From the NCBI GenBank assembly GCA_025667525.1, contig CM046882.1, forward strand, positions 549,022,630-549,086,629: 64,000 bases of DNA, written 5' to 3'. This document shows positions 54,885 to 64,000 of the stretch, one piece after another; within the stretch, counting starts at the first letter, position 1, and each line of letters starts with the position of its first letter. The DNA comes from Glebionis coronaria. Its lineage: Eukaryota; Streptophyta; Magnoliopsida; Asterales; Asteraceae. The notes beneath the pieces were generated by a model. That model was not told the origin of the DNA. It searched no databases and saw only the letters and a list, made by a program, of their open reading frames with translations. Made by a program: the position numbers and the translations under genes.

Positions 54885-55697
54885 TAACATTAAAAATTGT
54901 GTGTTTTACATTGGTTAATTGTACATATGATATAAATATGTGTATTTTTAAATAATGAAATTGTGTAGTTTCAATTTCGAATGTGTATTGTGTTAATATA
55001 TTAAAAATATGTTTCTTATGAAAAATGAAGTTTGAAATTTGAATGCTTAAAAGAGTTTTTATTCTTTCTTATACTTGTAAATGTGTAGTTATGATTGGAT
55101 ATTCATATACTAGGGTGTTTTAAATATGAGTATTAATTATGTTGCATGTTTAATGTTTTAGTCATGTTTGTACGCATTGTATATTATGCACATATATTTG
55201 TAAGTATGGTATTTTAATTGTGAGGTTTTAATTACATTTGTATTGTTGTAATTATTATACTATTAATTATATTTGTAAGATGTTTCACTACTTATACTAT
55301 GTGCTCTTTTAAATGTAAAATGAGGTGAGGGGGTCTTTTAATTATAGAATTTAAGGTAATTAATTATAAATTTTAATGTAACATATTATAAGTTTTCTAC
55401 TTTTAGTATGTATGTTTGTTTTGCTTGTACAACTAGTATTATATATTGTAAGTTAAACTTTCAACTATTCTAAAAATATAAAATTGTAAAATGCTTTATA
55501 AGATAGTATGATTAAATATATATAGTTATTAATTAGTTGTTAATCTTACTATCTTATAAAAGATATTGGTATCTCTTTCTTATTTAATGGACAAATTTTA
55601 AGTAATTCAACTTCTATAACACATTGTACAATCCTTAATGAAAATAACTTAAAACAAATATTAAAATCTCTTTCTTCATTAATGAAAAAAATTATGT
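54885..55697. other. AT-rich spacer inside the ACTAG-ended segment
   Basis: Very AT-rich sequence with no ORF or recognisable element. Confidence 0.5.
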
Positions 55698-55706
55698 AAT
55701 ACAATT

Positions 55707-55976
55707 GGGTGAGGTTATATACACCCCCCTAAAATCCCATCTATACCCCCTCAATTTTGCATTTTTTATAATTTTGGTTTTGTTATAAAACTATGAAATG
55801 GAAAATACGGAATCAAAAAAATAAAGTTTAATAAGTCAAAACTGTTAAACTGTCAAAAATACGAAAAAAAAATGATAAAAACACTATTCAGAAAATGACA
55901 GAGAGAAAAAAGTACAAAAACAGTGTACTTTTTGTCCCTTTTAAGTGGGTCAAGGGTGGTATGGATAGTAGGACTC
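55707..55976. mobile_element. 270-bp insertion with 9-bp direct repeats
   Basis: AATACAATT at 55698-55706 is repeated exactly at 55977-55985. The enclosed sequence begins GGGTGAGGTTATATACACC and ends GGTATGGATAGTAGGACTC, weakly inverted. It may be a small Mutator-like element without strong inverted ends. Confidence 0.45.
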
Positions 55977-56434
55977 AATACAATTATTGAAACACATTGT
56001 ATAACATTTAATGCAACCAATAATACATATTATTAAATTCTCTTTCTTTATTAATTTAGCCTTTCAACACGACTAAATAACATCTAGGTAATGGTAATAC
56101 AGTACAATTAGAAGGCCAGAATTACAACTTTTAAATACTCAAATACATTAAAACACATAATTAATCCTACTTTTAAAACACCTATTACTACAAAATAAAA
56201 TAACTTTTTCACATTGTACAATATAAACAAACTACAATCAATTAAAATATTAATCAAACGTAATCAATTATGTCGTTCAAAGAAAAAAAACATAACCAAC
56301 TACATAAAGTTACTTAAATCATAAATTGTCGTTTTCGAAATGTCATTATAAGAAAATAAAAGAAGTAAAAATATGTTTACGGAAAATTATGTTACATGGT
56401 ACCCGTCGCCGCAACGCGCGGGTACCCTGCTAGT

Positions 56435-57403
56435 GGTTATAACATGCATAATTAATTGTTAATGATAAATCTTGACATATTATTGCGTATTTTTAAGAAA
56501 GTATTTTTGGACACCCGTCACTAAAAAATTCATAATAACTTCAGACGTTGTCGAAAAATCTGAATTTTTTGTGGTAGGTCTACGACTCAAAGATATACAA
56601 CTTTGTAGTTTTATGCTAAGGTTGGGGAATACCCGAGACATACTCTGACATGATCTGAAGTCAACTTAAATTATTAGACAACTTTACGGGCTAAGTAGTG
56701 TATACTTGATTTTGATTTACGAATCGATTTTTTGATATATGTGGCTCACTTCTATGAAGAAGTGAAAGTCTTAGTCATGTATATGCATTGTATTTAATTT
56801 AGTTGACTTGGATTCATTATCAGTTTGTATGAATATGGTATGTGATTAATTGTTAATTGGATATGTGTTGTATGTTAATGTTTATTTGTTTGCTTTTGAT
56901 TATAATTGTTATAAATCATGTTTTAAGCAAAGGGTTTTTCGTAAATAAAAATAATCCGGACTTAAATTATATGCAATTTGATTAATTATAAGCTTATGCT
57001 TGCACGGTAATACGTGGCAACACAAAAGTCGGTCTTACATGGTTTTAAATCTAACATGTCGTGACTAGCAAAAATTAAGTTTATAATGTGTTTTCTATTT
57101 TAATGATGTAAAATTATATTAATGATGTAATTTGCAAAAGTACTATTTAGTTGAAAGGATAAGGTTTGGGGAGATTCATCAAGACTTCGGTCTTGTAAAT
57201 ACCATTAACCTATAATACCGGACTACTTGTAGTTTCCTTACCTTGCATACTATTTAGGAAGCCGTGAATGGTCTAGGGTTTGAATGATTTTAATCATTAT
57301 TTAATCTTTTCCCGCAATAAAATTAAACTTCATTAAATGGAAAACATGTTGAATCGTCAATTTTTATGATATAACTATTTATACTATAAAACTAGAAGGG
57401 GGT
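56435..57403. other. Noncoding sequence right of the ACTAG-ended segment
   Basis: No ORF. Blocks such as GGACACCCGTCACTAAAAAATTCATAATAAC resemble leader sequence of large non-autonomous LTR elements, so it may continue the interior of the orphan LTR element. Confidence 0.4.
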
Positions 57404-58851
57404 TGAATCACAACAACAACAACCGTACCCAATCCCGCAATAGTTAGACCAATTAACAATGTTTCTAAAGCATTTACTATAATAAAAGATCATGATAATG
57501 AATGACGAAAGATAATGACAATGATAAGTAAAGAGTAAGGAAAGAAACAACCTAAAGGAAGACACTAAGGATTTATAGTGGTTCGACACCGAAGCACTCT
57601 CTCCGTTCCGACTCCACTCCTCGAGTACACCTATTGAGATTTTCACCATATCCACAAGCTCCATTATTGGCAGAGAAAACCTTACATCGTCGCTTACACC
57701 AATTACCGACACTAAGCTAAATGTCGAGTTCTAATTCTACTAAGCTAGATGTAGAGTTCTAATCTTACCTAAAACCAATCTACACTCGTCGTCCATTTCC
57801 ATTTACCGACACAAGGCTAGATGTCGAGTTCTAATCTTAGCTAGAACCAATCTACACTCTTCTCACACACTCACATCACTTTAAAGCTAAATGAGAACTA
57901 ACACACTCATACTCACACTTACATTACTTTGAAGCTAAGTGAGAACTTACGCACAAGACTCTAACACTTACATCATTTTATAGATAAGTGAGAACTAACA
58001 CACACGACACTCATACTCACATAACTTTAGAGCTAAGTGAAAACTAACACACAAGACTCATCCAAGTATACACATATACCTTGGATCTACACATGACTCA
58101 AATGAATAAATATGATGAACATGACTAGATCTATAGAAGGATGATCTTCGTCAAGGCTTCATCTACACATCACAAGTGTGTGAGTGATCTTTTATTTGGA
58201 CATATGAAGAAGGGGATCAAGGATATAATCATAAGTAAACATACTTAACAAATTAAGTGATCATTTACTAATGATTGAAAGATAAAAAAGAGATTTCGAA
58301 GCAGAAAGGAAGTCCAAAAAGGTTTAAGGAAAATGAGAAAATGATCCACTATTTATAGGGACAAAGAACCAACGGCTAGTCTGCCCTCGGTTCAATATTA
58401 TTCTTGTGGTTCCTTATATATAAGGAACTGCGGGAACCTATAAAGAACCGCGAGCCTAGACTATGCTCCTTTTTTTCCTATAGTAAGGAAAGTCCATCGG
58501 GAGAGGTTTATACCTCACAAGGAATATCCAAATTCACTTTGGAATATCTTAAATTCATACTTTCCATTTTCTATTTTCATAAAACATTTTCTTAAAAAGA
58601 AAGTATATTAAAAATGTTTTTCACATTTAATTAAATGTGAGTTTTAAAGTTAATCATTTTTTATGATCATTAAACATGTTTAAGATATGTTTGTATAAGA
58701 CTTAAATGATTATTACCTAAATGATAGTGTTTGTTGAATAATATGTCTTACGGTTATATTTAACGATAAATGTTTTTACACTTTATCGTGATCAAAACTA
58801 AGAAATACTAGTTATTACATTTAATGTTTTTAGGCATCGTTTTTATTAACA
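57404..58851 (-). repeat. 3' LTR of a minus-strand LTR element (unclassified)
   Basis: On the minus strand it starts TGTTAATAAAAACGATGCC right after a purine run (AAAAAAGGGAGAT). It contains a clear TATA box CTATAAATAG (plus 58349-58358) and ends near GTGATTCA (57404-57411). The far boundary is uncertain by some tens of bases because ACTAGAAGGGGG lies just outside. Tandem repeats at 57711-58050 and a palindrome TTCCTTATATATAAGGAA near 58410 are internal. The element body lies to the right. Confidence 0.58.
57711..58050 (+). repeat. Two short tandem-repeat arrays in the LTR
   Basis: First, units around AGCTA(A/G)ATGT(C/A)GAGTTCTAAT recur about three times (57713-57840). Then AAGCTAA(G)TGAGAACT(A/T)AC followed by CACTCATACTCACA(T/C) recurs about four times at about 50-60 bp spacing (57890-58045). 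Confidence 0.75.
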
Positions 58852-58875
58852 ATCTCCCTTTTTTATTATGACAAC
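58852..58875 (-). other. Polypurine tract of the unclassified LTR element
   Basis: The minus strand reads GTCATAATAAAAAAGGGAGAT directly before the LTR start. This resembles the common plant Copia context in which a GGGGGAGATTG run precedes TGTT, but with fewer G residues. Confidence 0.55.
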
Positions 58876-59685
58876 TATAAACTCATTCATATAAAAACAA
58901 AAGTTTTCTCCACTACCATTTCTCACTCTTTTGTCGAAGCAAAAAGGTAGCATAAGTCTTTGAAGGAGAGAAGAACTGAATTCGCTAAAAGCTCCCCTTT
59001 GGTGCTTACTACCCCTAGATTGGGGCACCAAGTGATCGAACTATGCTAACAAGCTACATACAAGGGTTAGTAGAAAGAAAGAAACACCCATGTAAAATTC
59101 ATAGTCACAAATATTTACTAGATAATTTGAGATGGAGAAAGAAAAGAAATATCAAATTAGACATTAAATAATTGCTAAGTATGTCCAAAGAGAGTTGTTT
59201 GACAAGATAGATTCAAATATGTTGGATTTGAGGTAGAAAAGAAACATCTAACAAATTTGAAGATATATTGTCAAATGGTGAAAATATTGAATTTTTTGAT
59301 TCACAAAAAAAATCCAATTTTAACCATAATCAACTCTCAACAATGTGTGTGATAATAGAAGAACAAAACAAACAACAATCACACATAAAAATCATATTAT
59401 AATCAATATGATAAAACATACATATAAATATTAATATATAAAAATATGAATATTAAAATATAAAAAAATAAACCAAAGTATAACCACTATTTTAGTAGAA
59501 ATAGTCCTCTAAGATTTGCTTAGTTTACTTTTTTACCCAAACGATTAGAACATAAAATGTGTTTTAATCGGTAGAAAAAGAGGATTTAATGTCTTCCAGA
59601 GATTTGCTCACGGGAACAAATACTCGAAGAGGGGTCGATTAAGAAGAAACTCAAGAAAAATCAACTTATCAAAGATATGAGCAAG
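58876..59685. other. Noncoding interior next to the polypurine tract
   Basis: AT-rich sequence without supported ORFs between the LTR and the first decayed gene. Nothing else identified. Confidence 0.5.
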
Positions 59686-60144
59686 TTAAATATGTTGGAA
59701 CCTACAACAAGCGTAATAGGTTCCATGATGCATGACATAGTTGAAGGAATGAGGAGGTGCATCATTTGAGAGGTAATGAGGTGGTGGAGAATGTGAATTT
59801 GGGGAAGAAAATAGAAGGTTACCATCACAATATTTTGTGAGGCTAGGGTACGAAGGGAGCTTATCGAGTTGAGGGGTATTGAAAGGTTTAGGTGGTGATG
59901 GAAGAGCTTCCTTTTCTCGGGTAATTAGATTAATAGAGTAAGTCTCATTCCAAAACTGAGTAGGGGAGAAAACGGAAGTCTTGAAGAGTTTGGTAGACAA
60001 AGGCTCAATGAGATCCTTGTTCATTTTAACCCAAATACGTTTGACCAAAATTTTTGGTTTCTTGGAAAGCTTAGATGAAGAAGCTTGGGGTTAAGAGGTT
60101 TGAGACAAAGAATTGTCTAAGTTGAGATTTGAAGAGGAATACAT
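59686..60144 (-). pseudogene. Unrecognised decayed ORF 1 of the unclassified element
   Basis: A frame of about 152 codons starts at an ATG at 60144 (MYSSSNLNLDNSLSQTS), has one TAA at 60091-60093, then runs open to 59686. The N-terminus is Ser-rich, followed by a Lys-rich segment (KLSKKPKILVKRIWVK). The C-terminal half is Pro/Ser/His-rich (SPNSHSPPPHYLSNDAPP). I recognise no domain. The layout resembles the ORF at 60934-61443: Ser-rich start, SKxxKKxKI core, Pro-rich end and similar length. They may be duplicates. Upstream, at about 60320-60440, is a copy of the block also seen upstream of the next ORF. Confidence 0.4.
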
Positions 60145-60933
60145 TTTGAGGTGAGAAGAGATCACCCAAGAGAGGGAATTTAAAGAAAACAGAGGAGGAA
60201 AGAGATAGAAAGGGAAACCAAAGTTTCAAAAAAAGAAATGCTAGGTTTAAAGAGGAAAATAAAGAATCTTGAAGAAAACTGGTCAAAAAGAGAGAAAGAC
60301 CAAAAACGAACAAGTGGACTCACTAGCCGCGGTTCGTTAAATATGGTAGCGGTTCATTATTGATAATGAGTTTCTGGGTCATTTAAAGAACCGTGGACAG
60401 TGGCTGTCCAAATACGATTTTCATAAATTTTGAAAGAAGACAAGGACTTTTTCAAATATTAGCAAATCTTAGATTTCTACCTCTATTAGCATTAGGTTAG
60501 GATAGGGTTGCATAAAAAGCGACATACTCATAAGAGAGTATCTTTACAAAAGGTATAAAATATTAGTATAACATTTAAACCAATTTTAGTTAATATTAGA
60601 GGCTACAATAGATTTAGGTTCAATTTTAAAATTAAATTTAAAGTTGATTAATATGTGTAGAATAGAAAAAGATAACACATAACAATATAGCTAAATCCAT
60701 TAAGATAATACAAGAACGAACATGTAAGAAATAAAGATACATAAATATTAAGAACAACTAACTAATCTAGCTAGCTAGCTATTCTAATTTTAATAGGATG
60801 ATCTCTATGGCTTGATAGTTTTTTTTATTTTTTTTTTAAATATCATCATCTCGTCCCATAGGTAGAGGGGGGGGAGAGAAAATAGAGACAACACAAGGTG
60901 CTCCAACCTTCTATGAATTTCTATCCTAAGAGA

Positions 60934-61443
60934 TTAGATGAGATAGTTGTTGTATAAACAATATGCACAATGTGTTCTATGTGCCTTAATAAAAGAAAAG
61001 AGGTATGGGTCACCTAAGGGATCGTAGATAAGAACACCCATGAAAGGATTGTTGGGAGGAGGAGGAGGAGGAGGCATAGTGTTCAAGGGTGGAGTTGGAG
61101 AAGGCACAACAAAGTCATCTTCAAAGGGGATGCTTTAGAGTGGTTGAGGATTCTCATCCAAGAAGAGACTTGGAGAGAAGGGTAGGGTGACCTCATTCAT
61201 CTTAGATTAGAATGAAGAGGATGTAGAACCATATGAATGATTAGTACTAAAAGTGGAAGAAGTCTTGTATGGTTCAAGAGGAGGTGAGGGTGAAGAAGAA
61301 ATGGGTATGGGACAGGGAGTTAACTCATTCTTAGAGGTGGTGGCTAAAGAAGAAGAACCTAATTTGGGTATCTTAATCTTGATCTTAAGACTTTTCTTAG
61401 TGGAGGAGTTTTTTGTGGAGGAATAAGATCTAGTGGACACCAT
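60934..61443 (-). pseudogene. Unrecognised decayed ORF 2 of the unclassified element
   Basis: One frame from an ATG at 61443 (context ACAACCATGG) runs 169 codons to 60934, with premature TAA codons at 61207 and 61135. It encodes MVSTRSYSSTKNSSTKKS, a Lys/Ile run (LKIKIKIPKL), Pro/Ser-rich sequence, then PLNTMPPPPPPPNNPFMG. No domain is recognised. A TATA-like TTTTTATACC lies about 60 bases upstream, followed by a CT/CTT-rich leader. Composition and layout are like the ORF at 59686-60144. Confidence 0.4.
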
Positions 61444-62025
61444 GGTTGTAAGTGTTTAAGGTTTAGAAGATTTAAATGGTGAAGAAGATGAAGAAGATGA
61501 AGGTATAAAAAGAGGAGGGAGTGAACCAAAGTGGTAGTGTGATTAAAATGTTTTTGGTAAACAATGAAGCCTTTCAAGCTTATTTTGGAAAAATCAGATG
61601 TTTAGCAAAAGTTTTATCCATGTTTACAAAGATTTAGAAAGAACAGTGTAAAGGGAAGATTTCGTTCGAAAAAATCACCACGATTCATTAAATCATCTGT
61701 GGTTCAATATATATATTGCACCCCAAGTCTTTATGGAACCACAGACATAAGGGTTACAAAAGCATTTTTTCCATAAATTTTCAAAAGCCCAGAATTTCCA
61801 TTTTTTAATATTAAGCCATAAGAGATCATTAACCAAAATCTAAATAGCTAAGCAACAAGTAAATGCACATAAATCATGTAATTTGGAAAGCAAATACAGT
61901 AACACATTAGGATTAAAAACAATCTAAAAAATTAGTTCAAACAAACATTAATCATAAACTAAAATAAAGTTAGAGTTCAAGAAAACTAAAAACTACAACT
62001 CCAATTACAAATCTTCCAATAAGAT
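61444..62025. other. Spacer with upstream block of ORF 2
   Basis: Contains a GGTTCAATATATATATTG block near 61702 and a CCATAAATTTT segment near 61770, both also related to 60330-60440. No ORF. Confidence 0.5.
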
Positions 62026-63100
62026 TTACTTCTTCTTCTTGCCCAAGCTCCTAAGTATTTTCCCAATGGTCTTGAAGGCTCCTCTTGATTCCTCCTGATG
62101 CTCATGAACATCCTCCCGAACTTGAAGCTTTTGGCGATAGAGATCCTTAAGACTTAAGCTTTGAGGGATATCGCGAGAAGTGGAAGATTGGGGGTGATTC
62201 ATTTGAGGTAAACCATCAATGTAGTTGTACAAATATGGTGAGGAACCACTCGGGGATCCTACGCCAGCACTAGGTCCACCTTCATCATCATGATGAGATG
62301 AAGACGACTCTTGCCCAACATCGTAGGCGGCTTCCTGATGAACGCTTCTTCTCTTACCAAAGTCACTCCTAGTCTTACGTGAGCGGTTCCCTTAAATAGG
62401 GAACATCACGCGATCAACATGATTGTAGGAGGATAGATGAAGGTCGGGGAAGTCACGATCAACCCTTTTGAAAAGGCGAGTAAGGAGCATGACATAGGGA
62501 AAGTTTGTTTTCGGCTTGGAGAGGATGAAGTTGATCCTTCTAGCGATAAAGTACGCAAGATTGTAACGAATGGAATGCGCGACACAATACATCATGTGTG
62601 CAAGATACGCAGGTATGTGATCACGATTCTCACCGTGACAAAATGCGTTCTCCCTAATGATGTCGGCACAAGGATCCATACAATCATGAAGTTCGCCTTT
62701 TAGTAGTTCAAAAGGAGATAACTTACGAGTTTCTCCATTGATACTACGAAGGACCGGACCCTCGCGGGGTTTGGTGATAGAGAGGATGATTTCCACGAGG
62801 CCGGGATATATGGTGTCATAAGGGCCATCATCGTTAGCCAAGGTCAAAAAGTCGAGACTCTAAGAACGGTGAACCGACATTGGCCTTCATAAGGCACACT
62901 AAGAATTCACCCAAATTCTGCGAGAGAGTAAAAGATGGGTTGACCTCGAATAGAAAAGCTAATGAACATCCCATCATCATTGTAGAAGATGGAGTAAGAG
63001 CTAAAGAACTCAAGAAGGAATTGAGGGCATATAACCTCATTGATCTCAAGCAAGAAATAGAATCGATATGCTTGAACATCGAATGAATATAGGTATACCC
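62026..63100 (-). pseudogene. Plant-transposon-protein domain ORF, decayed
   Basis: The upstream part (about 63090-62870) reads YFLLEINEVICPQFLLEF, then FISFSIRGQPIFYSLAEFG, with a TGA at 62907-62909. A frame change near 62855 leads to 62847-62395, with IRENAFCHGENRDHIPAY, AHMMYCVAHSIRYNLAYF and YVMLLTRLFKRV. A TAA at 62392-62394 is followed in frame to 62026 by a charged tail ending in KKKK. These blocks match the 'putative plant transposon protein' family found in large LTR elements, common in Asteraceae; its role is unknown. The ORF sits between the (unseen) 5' part of the element and the 3' LTR, an envelope-like position. Confidence 0.55.
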
Positions 63101-63118
63101 TTCAATGTTCGGAAACAC

Positions 63119-64000
63119 GACACGACCCTCGTGAAAGTAATGTTTTTTTTAAGAGAACGTAAAGTGTTTGCAAGTTGAGGATAAATACAAGACTCGAAAG
63201 TTTAGGCGTATAATTACTAGTATTTCGGTGGTATTTTGGATATTCACAAGGCATTTTTAGTACCTATAATAAATAAAATATATCTACAAATCACTCTTTG
63301 TTACATAAGCGATAATATTTTTCAAAATCATACGAATGTGTTTAATCAACTAATTGACTAATCTAAGGGTGATTCCTTATCATTCCTATGTTCGTAATGT
63401 AGCAATTTCGTCATCGACAAATGCATATGAACTAGACATGTCAATTATGAACTTGAACATTAGTTTTCAAGAATTGTTTTTATGTATGCATTAACAATGC
63501 AATTACCGATCTATTCAAGGGTTTATATCAATTTCAAAATTAAACCAAATGACTTTGGTCAATTTTGGATTTGTTCAATAATTGAGGGTCATGGAATTTC
63601 AAGGAATATGAACATATAGGAATAATAGTAATTAAACTATGGATACCCACATTCCTAATTTGATTCTATTTCATTTTAATTTTAAAATCTCCAATTATGA
63701 AATTAAGAACCCTACGAATTAGATGAAACTAAATGGAAATACTTACAATTAATTGAAGAAAGATGAAGGTTTGATGGAACCCTTAACTTGGAATCAATTA
63801 ATTTGAGTGATTTGGGAGTTTTAGAAAAACTTTATTGATGGTTTGAGTGTGGTTCATCGCACACCAGTAGGTAAGGGAGAAGAGGGGTTTTTTGAAAAAT
63901 TAATAAAATAATAAATCTGATTATTTTATGTTTGGTGGACCTACGGTTCAATATATATATTGAGCGGCGGTTTGAACCGTGACAATTAATGAGTCGCAGA
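63119..64000. other. Noncoding right edge with TATA-type block
   Basis: AT-rich sequence upstream of the transposon-protein ORF. At 63940-64000 it contains a GGTTCAATATATATATTG block followed by GAACCGTGAC, a third copy of the block seen near 61702 and, more diverged, near 60330. No ORF is supported. The element continues past the window. Confidence 0.5.

Larger units (their letters stand above)
52903..56434. mobile_element. 3.5-kb segment with ACTAG...CTAGT palindromic inverted ends
   Basis: The left end (52903-52940) and right end (56398-56434) are inverted copies matching at about 34 of 37 positions. Each is GC-rich in an AT-rich setting and contains an internal palindrome (GGGTACCCGC/GCGGGTACCC on the left). 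Each outer border gives CTAG next to T, which together with a preceding GC hairpin is the signature of a Helitron 3' end, here present at both ends. No Rep/helicase or transposase ORF and no clear target duplication are visible. Three smaller elements are inside. Classification is open. Confidence 0.55.

Noticed and set aside
57840..58050. A CRISPR-like array of spaced repeats
   Set aside because: Units are degenerate tandem copies without unique spacers, in a plant LTR with no cas genes.
62834..63118. The minus-strand ORF reading MFPNIEGYTYIHSMFKH
   Set aside because: A neighbouring frame over the same bases matches the plant-transposon-protein family better, so this one is mostly a shadow.

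Overview
The window is plant nuclear DNA and is almost entirely a transposable-element landscape around one host gene. AT-rich intergenic DNA, Copia and Gypsy polyproteins, a plant L1-type LINE, a tRNA-derived SINE, several MITEs and one intron-containing plant kinase gene all point to a large angiosperm genome. The gag and accessory motifs of the first Copia element (CPLTR repeats) and the 'plant transposon protein' domain near the right edge resemble families I know mainly from Asteraceae (Tanacetum, Artemisia, Chrysanthemum type). That placement is an inference from family memory.

Left half (1-43378). This is a deep nest of insertions. Copia-D (minus strand, 5' LTR 42894-43378, gag and integrase at 34301-37301) is split twice. 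Its leader holds the complete short-LTR Copia-E (37302-42498, 5-bp target duplication TATTC). Its pol gene is cut at 34300 by Gypsy-C (minus, 20733-34300), whose LTRs are about 2.9 kb. The 3' LTR of Gypsy-C is cut at 20732/20733 by LINE-B (minus, 16103-20732). LINE-B is cut inside its C-terminal zinc-finger region by Copia-A (plus, window edge to 16102). The 3' noncoding region of Copia-A holds a solo LTR (9776-13613, target duplication ATATT), which itself holds a Harbinger-type MITE (12248-13132, TTA duplication). The missing 3' parts of Copia-D, Gypsy-C and LINE-B should lie left of base 1, in that nested order.

Middle (43379-50360). The only ordinary host gene is a two-coding-exon serine/threonine kinase on the minus strand (CDS 48071-47164 joined to 45641-45302, 415 aa). 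It closely resembles Arabidopsis STY13, a Raf-like cytoplasmic protein kinase. A 5'-UTR intron of about 2 kb is predicted. Its coding intron carries a clean antisense SINE.

Right part (50361-64000). A lone Copia-type LTR with leader (51929-52902) is interrupted by a 3.5-kb segment (52903-56434) bounded by GC-rich inverted ends. Inside that segment are a hAT MITE, a Mutator-type MITE and a third small element, each with target duplications. From 57404 to the window edge is a minus-strand LTR element of unresolved family: 3' LTR with a TATA box and tandem repeats, a polypurine tract, then three decayed ORFs (59686-60144, 60934-61443, 62026-63100), with a related sequence block upstream of each of the first two and a third copy at the window edge. 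The last ORF carries a plant-transposon-protein domain.

All retroelement coding regions are broken by stops and frameshifts. No CRISPR array, rRNA gene or confident intact tRNA gene is present.
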